From contig NZ_JPEO01000003.1 of the NCBI RefSeq assembly GCF_000753795.1, forward strand, positions 456,346 through 520,345: a stretch of 64,000 nt of DNA, read 5' to 3'. This DNA comes from Shewanella mangrovi. GTDB lineage: Bacteria; Pseudomonadota; Gammaproteobacteria; Enterobacterales; Shewanellaceae. Under the pieces are notes generated by a model, which was not told the origin of the DNA, did not search any database, and was given only the letters and a program-made list of their open reading frames with translations. The position numbers were made by a program, and so were the translations under genes. Shown here one piece after another: positions 1-7,834 of the stretch. Numbering within the stretch: position 1 is the first letter of the stretch; the number at the start of each line of letters is the position of its first letter.

Positions 1-255
1 TGTCAAGGAGTTTTTTGAGGGATTTAATAACAAAAAACCACTTAATGTGAAAATGTATCAACCGACACCCAATATTATTCAATTATGTCTAAATTGAATA
101 AATAAATGCCTATTCATCATTCCACGCTATCAGCTTCAGCTTTTTTTATGAAATCTGCATAAACACTGTGCAGTAGTTGGCATATGCAGGCGGCGATGGT
201 CGCCACCATAATAAAAGCGCGCTATCATGCCGCGATATCTTCAACGGGAGGCGAT

Positions 256-855
256 ATGCAAATCACCCAAAAAAGCGCGGTCACTATTCATTACCGTTTG
301 ACCGACACCCAAGGCAAATTAATTGAAAGCTCATTCGATAGCGAGCCTATGGTTTACCTGCATGGCATGGGCAACCTGATCCCAGGGTTGGAAAATGCGT
401 TAGAAGGCAAAGCCCAAGGCGAAAAACTGGACGTTACTATCGATTGCGAACAAGCATACGGTCCTTACCATGATGGTTTGCGTCAAGAAGTGCCACTCGA
501 AGCCTTTGGCGATATTCAAGATATCGTGCCAGGCATGCGCTTTATTGCAGAAACCGAAATGGGTCAACGCCCAGTGCAAGTGACCGAAGTATTAGATAAT
601 GCTGTTATCGTTGATGGTAACCACCCTCTGGCGGGTCAATCATTGGTGTTCAGTGTAGAAGTGGTGGACGTACGCGAAGCAACAGCAGAAGAATTGGCTC
701 ACGGCCACATTCACGCCCATGGACACGACCACGATCATGAAGGCGGTTGTTGTGGCGGCCATGACCACGGTGACGAAGGTTGCTGTGGTGGTCACGATCA
801 CGGTGAAAAGAAAGAAGGTTGCGATGGTAACGGCGGCTGTGGTTGCCACGGTTAA
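256..855 (+). CDS. slyD: FKBP-type peptidyl-prolyl cis-trans isomerase SlyD
   Basis: Cytoplasmic prolyl isomerase, chaperone and metal-binding protein; the family assists folding and nickel delivery. The protein begins MQITQKSAVTIHYRL and shows the FKBP core with the IF insert-in-flap region (residues about 1-150). It ends in a roughly 50-residue His/Cys/Gly-rich tail containing two CCGGHDHG units and a final CGCHG, which is the metal-binding tail. I chose the ATG at 256 because a GGGAG ribosome-binding site lies just upstream and homology begins there; an in-frame ATG at 184 would add 24 residues unlike the family. It converges with trpR across a shared terminator. Confidence 0.95.
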   Translation: MQITQKSAVTIHYRLTDTQGKLIESSFDSEPMVYLHGMGNLIPGLENALEGKAQGEKLDVTIDCEQAYGPYHDGLRQEVPLEAFGDIQDIVPGMRFIAETEMGQRPVQVTEVLDNAVIVDGNHPLAGQSLVFSVEVVDVREATAEELAHGHIHAHGHDHDHEGGCCGGHDHGDEGCCGGHDHGEKKEGCDGNGGCGCHG

Positions 856-876
856 TCCGCTTCAACGCAATGCAAT

Positions 877-903
877 AAAAAAGAGCCTTCTAGGCTCTTT
901 TTT
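877..903. terminator. Bidirectional terminator between slyD and trpR
   Basis: Inverted repeat AAGAGCC / GGCTCTT (881-887, 893-899) with a five-base loop, flanked by A-run and T-run on the two sides, so it can serve both converging genes. Confidence 0.85.
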
Positions 904-916
904 ATTGCGTCAAACA

Positions 917-1192
917 CTACAGCAACAATGCGCTGATCCGTTTCCTGAGTTCTGGCGACATGTTTTTTAAATAATTCGAGCAACGAGTAATCGTTGCGAT
1001 ACTTACTTCATACTCAGCCGCGATCTGTCGCTGACTTAACTCGCCATCCAGTAACAACTGAAACACTCTTAAGCGCCCGGCAACCGCCTGACGTTCATCT
1101 TCAGTAAGCAACAATTCAAACAGGCACACTAAGTTCTCAGCGTTATCCATCGCAACTATCTTATTGAGCACCTGCTGCCAATCTGGGCGCAT
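917..1192 (-). CDS. trpR: Trp operon repressor TrpR
   Basis: Tryptophan-activated helix-turn-helix repressor of tryptophan and aromatic amino acid genes. The 91-residue protein carries the TrpR pattern LLLTEDERQAVAGRLRVFQL followed by the helix-turn-helix segment with LSQRQIAAEYEVSIATITR. It is a little shorter than the E. coli protein (108 residues) at the amino end. The ATG at 1192 is the only convincing start. It lies in a neighbourhood with pheA, tyrA and aroF, so control and enzymes of aromatic synthesis are clustered. A weak trp-operator-like sequence lies just upstream (1202-1219) but is too imperfect to call. Confidence 0.93.
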   Translation of the reverse strand: MRPDWQQVLNKIVAMDNAENLVCLFELLLTEDERQAVAGRLRVFQLLLDGELSQRQIAAEYEVSIATITRCSNYLKNMSPELRKRISALLL

Positions 1193-1656
1193 AAAAACAC
1201 CGTCTTCACGTAACAGTACACAAAGACAGTTTACCTTTTTTCAGAACGAAATGAAGTCTTTGGCGGATGACAAAGACAAATTGTGCAGCACCTTGATGAT
1301 GTTTGCGTAAATAGATCTAAACACTCATCAACATCGAGCTGTTTAAATTCTCAGCAAATAGCATTTTCACCACGGCAAAATTGATAAAACTCATCAATAC
1401 TTTAAACAAGGAAGTCGAGCAATTTGAGGAGGAAATAAGACCAAATTGAAGCAACACCTGACGAGTTATCCACTCAAATATGGCGTGTTATCTGGTAGCT
1501 TGCAAGCACTTTTACCTAGGTAAGACAAAAGGTGTTTAACAGCTCAAAATTTTGAACTAAACGTTCTTAGCAACACGCCAAAGGTGATTTACTTCACAAA
1601 TATACTCAGCATAATTGGTAGTCTGGAACCGTGGAAACGAAAGAGGGTTGAACAAT
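1193..1656. other. Non-coding region between trpR and raiA
   Basis: About 460 bases with no credible gene on either strand. It must hold the trpR promoter (minus strand) and the raiA promoter (plus strand). The only clear motif is the CRP-like palindrome listed separately at 1580-1601; I see nothing recognisable in 1230-1560. Confidence 0.6.
1580..1601 (+). promoter_or_regulatory. CRP-like operator upstream of raiA
   Basis: The core GGTGA-N6-TCACA sits inside a 22-base window (AAAGGTGAT ... TCACAAAT) that closely follows the CRP consensus. Two -10 candidates follow: CATAAT at 1610-1615 and TAGTCT at 1619-1624. With the second, the palindrome would be centred near -41, a classical activating position. 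The match is seen; binding is inferred. Confidence 0.5.
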
Positions 1657-1995
1657 ATGCTTAAAATTACCAGCAAAGAATTCAATGTTACCGATGCAAT
1701 CCGCAGCCGTATTGAAAGCCGTTTGGAGAAGCTTAATCGCCACGATGTAGACCTCATTAATCCCCATATTATTATCATTACCGAAGGCCCGATGTTTAAG
1801 ATTGAGTCGTCAATCAAACTCACCAATGGTCAGCTATTTGCGCAAGCTAAACATCAAAATTTGTATACTGCGATTAACGCATTAGGACAGAAGCTGGAAA
1901 AGCAACTCAACCGAGTGACACATAAATCAACAAAACGAGCTGTGGCTAACTTTGTTGAAGAAGAACCGGAGTATTCAGAAGAATACGCCGCTTAA
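1657..1995 (+). CDS. raiA: Ribosome-associated inhibitor / hibernation factor RaiA (YfiA)
   Basis: Binds the 30S decoding region in stationary phase or stress and blocks translation. The 112-residue protein starts MLKITSKEFNVTDAIRSRIE and has the family pattern LINPHIII and YTAINALGQKLEKQLN. It has a C-terminal acidic tail with ANFVEEE, as in E. coli RaiA rather than the shorter HPF. The ATG at 1657 has an AAGAGGG ribosome-binding site at 1641-1647. Lying directly upstream of pheL-pheA, it matches the E. coli order raiA-pheL-pheA. Confidence 0.94.
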   Translation: MLKITSKEFNVTDAIRSRIESRLEKLNRHDVDLINPHIIIITEGPMFKIESSIKLTNGQLFAQAKHQNLYTAINALGQKLEKQLNRVTHKSTKRAVANFVEEEPEYSEEYAA

Positions 1996-2005
1996 GGACC
2001 ACTCA

Positions 2006-2029
2006 GGGCGCATTTTAATGCGCCCTTTT
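2006..2029 (+). terminator. Terminator of raiA
   Basis: Perfect seven-base stem GGGCGCA / TGCGCCC (2006-2012, 2019-2025) with loop TTTTAA and a following T-run. It separates raiA from the pheL-pheA unit. Confidence 0.85.
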
Positions 2030-2049
2030 GCTATTTGAATAAAATTTGA

Positions 2050-2078
2050 TTGACACCTAGGGCACTTCACTTTAGTTT
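2050..2078 (+). promoter_or_regulatory. Candidate promoter of pheL-pheA
   Basis: A perfect TTGACA at 2050-2055 is followed after 17 bases by TAGTTT (2073-2078). It lies right after the raiA terminator. If used, transcription would begin around 2085, almost at the pheL ATG, so the leader peptide mRNA would be nearly leaderless. The -10 match is weak. Confidence 0.45.
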
Positions 2079-2086
2079 TATCCGCC

Positions 2087-2152
2087 ATGAACAGCATAAT
2101 TTTCTCGTTTTTTACTTTCTTTTTTACACCTCACACCCAGGGGCGGCGGTAA
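2087..2152 (+). CDS. pheL: Phenylalanine leader peptide PheL
   Basis: A 21-codon reading frame that begins MNSII and contains six Phe codons, five of them within FFTFFF, then ends TQGRR-stop. It lies upstream of a rho-independent terminator and pheA, exactly where E. coli has its seven-Phe leader peptide. Ribosome stalling at the Phe codons when charged tRNA-Phe is scarce would free the stop-codon region to pair downstream and prevent termination. No Shine-Dalgarno sequence is visible before the ATG. The sequence differs from E. coli PheL; the call rests on Phe content and position. Confidence 0.85.
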   Translation: MNSIIFSFFTFFFTPHTQGRR

Positions 2153-2180
2153 CGTGTAAAAACGAAAGTGAAAATTACCA

Positions 2181-2204
2181 AGCCTCCCAACCGGGAGGCT
2201 TTTT
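2181..2204 (+). terminator. pheA attenuator terminator
   Basis: Stem AGCCTCCC / GGGAGGCT (2181-2188, 2193-2200) with loop AACC and then a T-run, between pheL and pheA. A competing antiterminator is possible: GGCGGTAA (2145-2152, covering the pheL stop codon) can pair with TTACC..GCC (2175-2184), breaking the 5' arm. Confidence 0.85.
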
Positions 2205-2242
2205 CGTATATAGAACAGCATTCGCAGTACAAAGAGGTTGGC

Positions 2243-4186
2243 ATGAAGAAAGCACCACAACTCAATCAGCTTAGAGAGCTCATCACCAGTCTGGACAATG
2301 AACTGTTAACGCTACTGGCGAAGCGTCGTTTATTAAGCATTGAAGTGGCGCGTAGTAAAGAGTCCGATATTCGCCCTATTCGAGATACCACTCGTGAGAA
2401 AGAGCTGCTGGCACGCTTAGTCCAACAAGGACGCGATCAAGGCCTAGATGCGCATTACGTGTTAAGCCTCTATCATACGATCATTGAAGACTCAGTGCTT
2501 AACCAACAAGCCTACCTGCAAAGCCAAGCTAATCCTGACAACCGTAAGCACCGCACTTCTGTTGCCTACCTGGGAGCCAGAGGTTCTTACTCCTACCTTG
2601 CCGCTTCGCGCTACTGCCAACGTCGCCAAGTTGAGATGCAAGATATCGGTTGTGCCAATTTTGATGAAATTGCCAACGCTGTCGAATCGGGTCACGCCGA
2701 TTATGGTTTTCTGCCGATTGAAAACACTTCGTCAGGCTCCATCAATGAAGTCTTTGATTTATTGCAGCACACCAATCTGGCGATTGTGGGTGAAACCACT
2801 ATCGACGTCGGCCACTGTCTACTGGCCAAGTCCGGTAGTAAGCTAGAAGACATTAAGACCTTATATGCTCACCCCCAGCCTATTAGCCAATGCAGCCGCT
2901 ATTTAGCCCACAATGGTCACTATAAGCTGCAATATTGCTCATCAAGCGCTGAGGCCATGGAGAAGGTTCAACATGGTGATCATACGGTAGCCGCGATAGG
3001 TAGTGCAGAAGGTGGTGCCCTCTATGAACTGGAATCGATTGAAACTGGATTAGCCAACCAAAAAGTCAATCGTACTCGTTTTATCGTGGTTGCCCGCAAG
3101 GCCATCGACGTACCAGAACAAGTTCCTGCGAAAACCACATTGATAATGGCGACCGGACAAAAGCCTGGCGCCTTAGTCGATACGCTGTTGGTGCTCAAAG
3201 CGCATAATATCAATATGAGTAAATTGGAGTCACGTCCAATAACCGGGACACCATGGGAAGAGATGTTCTATCTCGACGTTGATGCCAATATCGCATCTGC
3301 CAACATGCAACGTGCCTTAAAAGAGCTGGAACGCATCGCTCGCTTTATTAAAGTGTTGGGTTGCTATGCCAGTGAAACGGTAAAACCTACACGTTTGGAA
3401 CACGGCCAATTACTGATTGAACCGGACAGTTCTAAAGTAGCAAAACAGCAAGCGCGCAAACTTGATGCACGCCATACCCGCCAATTTAAACCAAGCGGCA
3501 CTGAAGTCACCTTAGGCCAAACGGTGATTAGCGAACAACATTTTGCATCGTTGGCACAAATGCCAATTGAATGGTTTAACGATAGCTTTACTGCTCACGC
3601 TATGGCGCTGAAAGAAGCTGGTTTTCAGGGGGTTATCATCACCAACAATGACAGTAACGCAATTGACGAAGTTAAACTGAGTAAGCTATGTAAACAACTC
3701 GCCCAAGCGGGATTGGAAGCGATCCTCGCCATTGAACAGACTCAGGAACTCAGCATACTGCAAGAATACGCCAGCGCTTTGCTTATCCCTGGCAAACAGA
3801 TGTTCAACAAATCCCTGCTTAGCACCTTAGGCTCTTCAAGCATTCCAGTGTTATTAGAGCGCAACACTATGGCGAGCGAAGATGAGTGGTTAGCGAGTGC
3901 AGAGCTGTTTTTACAAGCCGGCAATCAGCAACTGATTTTGTGTGAATCTGGTGTCCGCAACTTTAACCATCCAGAAGCGTTAGCGGTAGATTTGACATCT
4001 TTGGTCAATCTACGAGCGCAGAGTCATCTGCCAGTGATTGTGAACCTTAGCTATTCACGTGATAACCGCGAAGCATTAGCGCTCGCGGCCAGCAAGCTAG
4101 GCGCCAGCGGTATAGTGTTAGATGCTCTCGATGATATTGAGACCAGTCAAACCCTATTGCCTGAACTCTACAGACTGCAGCAATAA
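2243..4186 (+). CDS. pheA: Bifunctional chorismate mutase / prephenate dehydratase PheA with extra DAHP-synthase-like domain
   Basis: Converts chorismate to prephenate and then phenylpyruvate, with Phe feedback through an ACT domain. At 647 residues it is far longer than E. coli PheA (386). Domains: AroQ chorismate mutase 1-90, with R11, R28, K39, D48, R51 and E52 at the E. coli numbering; prephenate dehydratase about 105-290 with NRTRF at 276-280; ACT about 297-375 with PGAL and ESRP. An extension of about 415-647 resembles type I-beta DAHP synthase (ILCESGVRNF, SHLPVIV) but lacks its active-site residues. The start has AAAGAGG upstream. Expression is controlled by the pheL attenuator. Confidence 0.95.
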   Translation: MKKAPQLNQLRELITSLDNELLTLLAKRRLLSIEVARSKESDIRPIRDTTREKELLARLVQQGRDQGLDAHYVLSLYHTIIEDSVLNQQAYLQSQANPDNRKHRTSVAYLGARGSYSYLAASRYCQRRQVEMQDIGCANFDEIANAVESGHADYGFLPIENTSSGSINEVFDLLQHTNLAIVGETTIDVGHCLLAKSGSKLEDIKTLYAHPQPISQCSRYLAHNGHYKLQYCSSSAEAMEKVQHGDHTVAAIGSAEGGALYELESIETGLANQKVNRTRFIVVARKAIDVPEQVPAKTTLIMATGQKPGALVDTLLVLKAHNINMSKLESRPITGTPWEEMFYLDVDANIASANMQRALKELERIARFIKVLGCYASETVKPTRLEHGQLLIEPDSSKVAKQQARKLDARHTRQFKPSGTEVTLGQTVISEQHFASLAQMPIEWFNDSFTAHAMALKEAGFQGVIITNNDSNAIDEVKLSKLCKQLAQAGLEAILAIEQTQELSILQEYASALLIPGKQMFNKSLLSTLGSSSIPVLLERNTMASEDEWLASAELFLQAGNQQLILCESGVRNFNHPEALAVDLTSLVNLRAQSHLPVIVNLSYSRDNREALALAASKLGASGIVLDALDDIETSQTLLPELYRLQQ

Positions 4187-4204
4187 CATCTCGCTATTCT
4201 GAAC

Positions 4205-4231
4205 AAAAAGCCCCGAAGTTCGGGGCTTTTT
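4205..4231 (+). terminator. Terminator of pheA
   Basis: Stem GCCCCGA / TCGGGGC with loop AGT, flanked by A-run and a T5 run; just after the pheA stop. Confidence 0.88.
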
Positions 4232-4262
4232 GTTAGCGCTGTAAATCATAATCAAGACTTGG

Positions 4263-4598
4263 TTACACCTCGATGCCGTCAGCGAGGCTTAGCCAGCCTT
4301 TAAATACACGATAGCTGAACCAGATAACACCAAGTGCAAAAAACGTCAGACTCAACCACGCAATACTGCTCCAGTACCCTAACGCACACAACACTAATAA
4401 GCCGACAATACTACGCCGTTGCCACCGCAAATGTTTGCCCATCAGCGACATCGCAGAAAACTGCTTTTGATTTAAATTAATCGCTAGGCTTAGCAGCACA
4501 GGTACCAGAAAAAGTGGGAATGCGCACATTAGCGCATAAAGAAAATGTCCAATGGAGCGGTCTTCTGCATGAATGGCATGGGAAGGGTTTCCAGTCAT
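4263..4598 (-). CDS. Small inner-membrane protein, DUF4870-like
   Basis: A 111-residue protein with about three hydrophobic segments: IGHFLYALMCAFPLFLVPVL, SIVGLLVLCALGYW and LSLTFFALGVIWFSYRVF. The pattern KHLRWQRRS followed by a terminal YRVFKGWLSLADG resembles small DUF4870/Tic20-type membrane proteins. That family link is from memory and weak, and no function can be given. I chose the ATG at 4598 because GGAG lies eight bases upstream; other in-frame starts exist at 4604 and 4643. It stands alone between the pheA terminator and hcr. Confidence 0.7.
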   Translation of the reverse strand: MTGNPSHAIHAEDRSIGHFLYALMCAFPLFLVPVLLSLAINLNQKQFSAMSLMGKHLRWQRRSIVGLLVLCALGYWSSIAWLSLTFFALGVIWFSYRVFKGWLSLADGIEV

Positions 4599-4827
4599 AT
4601 TCATTCTCCAATTAACTTCAGGACGCAAGAGAATCTTCTGCATACCTTAAACATACGTGGAGAATCACTGTTCTGCAATAATAAAACTGCAATAAAGATG
4701 CGTTTCAGTAGATATTCCTAATGGGATGAGTGCCAAATTATCGTTAGCACTGTCACCAGTAAACATCACAAAATAACACCCAACCAAAACGCAGCTGTTC
4801 TGAATGAACTGACGCCCTAGCTCAAAT

Positions 4828-5907
4828 CTAGCTCGCTAAATCGATATCGACATCTGATTGTGCATGACTCGAACAAGCAAGCACATATCCCTGCTCGATT
4901 TCTGCCGCGGTTAAAGTTTCCGAACTGCTCGAGATAACCTCGCCTTTTACCACTTTACACTTGCAGGAACCGCATACACCGGAACGACAGGCGGCGATAA
5001 TGGGCAACTGCATCTCCAGTAAGCCATCCAATAATGTTTGCTTTGCGCTCAACACCCTGCTGCTTGCGGCAACGGTGAGTTGAAAGTTACCACCACTAAT
5101 AGGGTTTTCCAATGCCATCGCTTGGGCAAAATTTTCGCTGTGATAACGACTCATATCAAAGTCGCATGCTGCAAATAGCGCTTGTGCAGCATCCATGAAT
5201 CGCTGCGGACCACAGACGAAAACGGTACGTTGTTGAAAGTCTGGCACCAGCAGCGTTAACAACTCAGCGTTAAGTTTGCTTGAGTGCATATTATTCGATA
5301 GTTCATCAGCGTCACTCACATGTTGAATAAGATAATTGATGTCAACGCCATCATTACGCTGCGACATCGCCTTGAGACTATCAGCAAAAATCAGGTCATT
5401 GACCGTGCTTGCGCTATGCAAAAATGCAATATCTGCCCGATGTCCGTGAGTATCGGTGAGAAAGCGGCTGATAGAATACATGGGCGTCACGCCACATCCA
5501 GCACTCAACAACAAATATCGCTCAGCAGCAATATCGACAACATTAAAATCCCCAAAGGGACCTGATGCGCGAATACTGTGTCCCGGCTGCAAATTATCAA
5601 TTAGGTAGTTAGAAACACGTCCACCCTCTACCCGTTTAATGGTGACCATTAACGAGTGCGGCCGCGTGGGAGATGAAGATATCGTGTATGAGCGATGGTA
5701 AAGCTCATCGGCAATATCAACATGGAAAGTAATAAATTGCCCAGGTTTGAATAGGAATTTCAGTGGCTCAGTGGCATGAAAACGAAAACTCACCACATCA
5801 TGTGTTTCTTGCCAACGCGCATCGCAGATAAGTCTCAGCTCACCTTGTTGCCATGTTGGTGCATGCAAGTGTTCACTGACCGCAGAAATATCAGGGGATA
5901 ATGTCAT
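4828..5907 (-). CDS. hcr: NADH oxidoreductase Hcr, electron donor to hybrid cluster protein
   Basis: Passes electrons from NADH to Hcp for removal of NO or hydroxylamine. The 359-residue protein has an FAD-binding ferredoxin-reductase domain (RSYTISSSPT; VEGGRVSNYL), an NAD-binding domain (LLLSAGCGVTPMYS; VFVCGPQRFM) and a C-terminal plant-type [2Fe-2S] domain with CRSGVCGSC and a later Cys in LACSSH. The ATG at 5907 has GAAGAGG upstream; an in-frame ATG at 5934 has no such site. It follows hcp after 73 bases with an intercistronic hairpin, so hcp-hcr is probably one operon. Confidence 0.92.
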   Translation of the reverse strand: MTLSPDISAVSEHLHAPTWQQGELRLICDARWQETHDVVSFRFHATEPLKFLFKPGQFITFHVDIADELYHRSYTISSSPTRPHSLMVTIKRVEGGRVSNYLIDNLQPGHSIRASGPFGDFNVVDIAAERYLLLSAGCGVTPMYSISRFLTDTHGHRADIAFLHSASTVNDLIFADSLKAMSQRNDGVDINYLIQHVSDADELSNNMHSSKLNAELLTLLVPDFQQRTVFVCGPQRFMDAAQALFAACDFDMSRYHSENFAQAMALENPISGGNFQLTVAASSRVLSAKQTLLDGLLEMQLPIIAACRSGVCGSCKCKVVKGEVISSSSETLTAAEIEQGYVLACSSHAQSDVDIDLAS

Positions 5908-5942
5908 AGAAGATGGCCTCTTCGTCAAAAACATCGAAGATT

Positions 5943-5970
5943 GCCACTACTCAGTATGCTGAGTAGTGGC
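5943..5970 (-). repeat. Perfect 12-bp inverted repeat between hcp and hcr
   Basis: GCCACTACTCAG / CTGAGTAGTGGC with a four-base loop (5943-5954, 5959-5970). On the minus strand no T-run follows, so it is not a classical terminator for hcp; it may stabilise the hcp message or lower hcr expression. Confidence 0.7.
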
Positions 5971-5980
5971 ATTTTGCACG

Positions 5981-7642
5981 CTAGGCTGCACCGAGAATGC
6001 TGGTTAAATCAGCTTCAACGCTGCTGACATTACGCAAGCCGAATTTGTCTTCAAGGATCTTCAGCAGATTCGGTGTTAAGAAGGCTGGAGGGGTTGGCCC
6101 CGTGCGAATGTTTTTCACGCCTAATGACAATAAGGTCAGCAAAATTACAATCGCTTTTTGCTCAAACCATGACAGCACCAGACTCAACGGCAGTTCATTG
6201 ATGTCACATTCAAACACTTCAGATAAGGCAATGGCTAACTGAATGGCAGAATAGGCGTCGTTACACTGACCGATATCCAACAGACGTGGAATGCCATTAA
6301 TATCGCCAAATTCCAATTTGTTGAATTTATACTTACCGCAGCCAAGCGTTAGGATCACACTGTCTTTCGGCGCAGACTTAGCAAAATCGGTGAAATAACT
6401 CCGTTCGTTCTTATCACCGTCACAACCGCCCACGAGGAAGAAATGGCGAATACTGCCATTTTTCACATTTTCAACGACTGCTGGAGCAGCATTCATCAAT
6501 GCATTGCGGGCAAAGCCAATGGTGATCATGTGCGGAATTTCGTCGTATTTGAATCCCTCAAGTGATTGCGCCTTGTTAATCACGGCACTGAAATCATCTC
6601 CTTCAATATGCGTCACGCCAGGCCAGCCTACGATGCTGCGGGTAAATATACGGTCGCTATATTGGCCAACGTTAGGATCGATGATGCAGTTGGACGTCAT
6701 CACTACCGCACCGGGAAAGTTAGCAAACTCTTTTTGCTGATTTTGCCAAGCACTGCCGTAGTTTCCGACCAAGTGCGGATACTTTTTGAAGGTTGGATAT
6801 GCCAATGCTGGCAGCATTTCACCGTGGGTATAAACATTAATGCCCTTACCTTCAGTTTGCTGCAGAATGAGCTCAAGGTCTTTCATGTCATGACCTGACA
6901 CTAAAATAGCCTTGCCGGTAACAGGCTTAGTGTTCACCTGTGTTGGCTCTGGATGACCAAACGCATCAGTTTCACCGGTATCCAGCATCGCCATCACCTG
7001 ATAGTTCAGTTGGCCAATGTCCATCGCAGTAGCAAACAGTTTATCGGCGTCATTACTGTCGGTTGCCAAAAAGCCCATGATTTCGTGAAAGCGACCAGCA
7101 ACTTCTTCGCTGACTTGGTTGAGCACACGCGCATGTTCCATATAAGCGGCGGCGCCTTTTAATCCATAAAGACAGAGCAACCGCAGCCCTAGAATATCTT
7201 CATTAAGGTTATCACCACGGTTCAGAGCCGCTTGCGTGGCCTGCTGCAATAACTCAGGCTTATCCGCAGCCAAGTTCAAAGTCGCTGCAGCAGGAAATGC
7301 GGCTGGCGTTTCGCCACGCTCAGCACACAAAGCTTCATATTGGCGCTGCAAGCTGTCGCGCATCTTTGCCGCTAGACGAGCATATTCAATGATCCGCTCG
7401 TCATCAAAGTTAACGTTGGTCAGGGTCGAGAAAAAGGCTTTAGGCACGAAGGTATCTACGGCGGCATCGATGACGCCAAACGCGCGCAGTTTGCTGGCAT
7501 ACAAGGACACGCCCTGCAGCATATAAATCAACAAGTCTTGCAAATCTGAGGTTGCGGCCAATTTGCCACACATACCCTGGGCGTAGCTACAGCCTGCACC
7601 GGCTGGTGTTCTGATTGTTTGCTCACACTGAATGCAATACAC
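5981..7642 (-). CDS. hcp: Hybrid cluster protein Hcp (hydroxylamine reductase / NO reductase)
   Basis: Iron-sulfur-oxygen hybrid-cluster enzyme acting on NO or hydroxylamine in anaerobic nitrosative stress. The 553-residue protein starts [15 protein letters not shown] and has the N-terminal Cys set C3, C6, C18, C25 (class II spacing). Later cluster ligands are seen in [16 protein letters not shown] and [10 protein letters not shown]. The start codon is GTG at 7642, supported by AAAGGAG seven bases upstream and by the family N-terminus. A promoter candidate is TTGAGA-N18-TAGGAT (minus strand, 7694-7723). An NsrR-like operator lies further upstream. Confidence 0.95.
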   Translation of the reverse strand: MYCIQCEQTIRTPAGAGCSYAQGMCGKLAATSDLQDLLIYMLQGVSLYASKLRAFGVIDAAVDTFVPKAFFSTLTNVNFDDERIIEYARLAAKMRDSLQRQYEALCAERGETPAAFPAAATLNLAADKPELLQQATQAALNRGDNLNEDILGLRLLCLYGLKGAAAYMEHARVLNQVSEEVAGRFHEIMGFLATDSNDADKLFATAMDIGQLNYQVMAMLDTGETDAFGHPEPTQVNTKPVTGKAILVSGHDMKDLELILQQTEGKGINVYTHGEMLPALAYPTFKKYPHLVGNYGSAWQNQQKEFANFPGAVVMTSNCIIDPNVGQYSDRIFTRSIVGWPGVTHIEGDDFSAVINKAQSLEGFKYDEIPHMITIGFARNALMNAAPAVVENVKNGSIRHFFLVGGCDGDKNERSYFTDFAKSAPKDSVILTLGCGKYKFNKLEFGDINGIPRLLDIGQCNDAYSAIQLAIALSEVFECDINELPLSLVLSWFEQKAIVILLTLLSLGVKNIRTGPTPPAFLTPNLLKILEDKFGLRNVSSVEADLTSILGAA

Positions 7643-7751
7643 GGTAGTCTCCTTTTAATCATGCTTATTTTTTACATGTTTAAAAGGAGTGTAATCCTAT
7701 TCGATGCTTTAGAAATATCTCAATTGGTAGAACGCGAGGGAGATCACTATA

Positions 7752-7774
7752 AAGATGCAATTTAAATAGTTGTT
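7752..7774 (-). promoter_or_regulatory. NsrR-like operator upstream of hcp
   Basis: AAGATGCAATTTAAAT begins a 23-base window agreeing at most positions with the remembered NsrR site (AAGATGCATTT-N-AAATGCATCTT); the first half is nearly perfect, the second degenerate. On the minus strand it ends just before a TATAGT -10 candidate. NsrR control of hcp-hcr is known in enterobacteria; binding here is inferred. Confidence 0.45.
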
Positions 7775-7791
7775 TACCACTAAAGAGATAC

Positions 7792-7815
7792 AAAAAAGGA
7801 GCCATATCGGCTCCT
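7792..7815 (-). terminator. Terminator of aroF-tyrA
   Basis: Stem AGGAGCC / GGCTCCT (7797-7803, 7809-7815); read on the minus strand it is followed by a T6 run. It lies directly after tyrA. Confidence 0.85.
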
Positions 7816-7834
7816 CTTCGTCAGCAAACACTGA

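Noticed and set aside
70..125. TGAAT/ATTCA half-sites upstream of slyD resembling ArgR boxes
   Set aside because: Only one half of each box is good, spacing is irregular, and the region is AT-rich; the gene to the left is outside the window, so there is no context for arginine control.
640..970. Several overlapping reading frames inside the slyD tail on both strands
   Set aside because: They arise from the repetitive His/Cys codons; slyD itself is a clear gene and the other products are low-complexity without start signals.
1202..1219. Possible TrpR operator just before trpR (GTACTGTTACG-like, minus strand)
   Set aside because: Only about 12 of 18 positions agree with the E. coli trpR operator as I remember it, the second half is poor, and it lies almost on the start codon.
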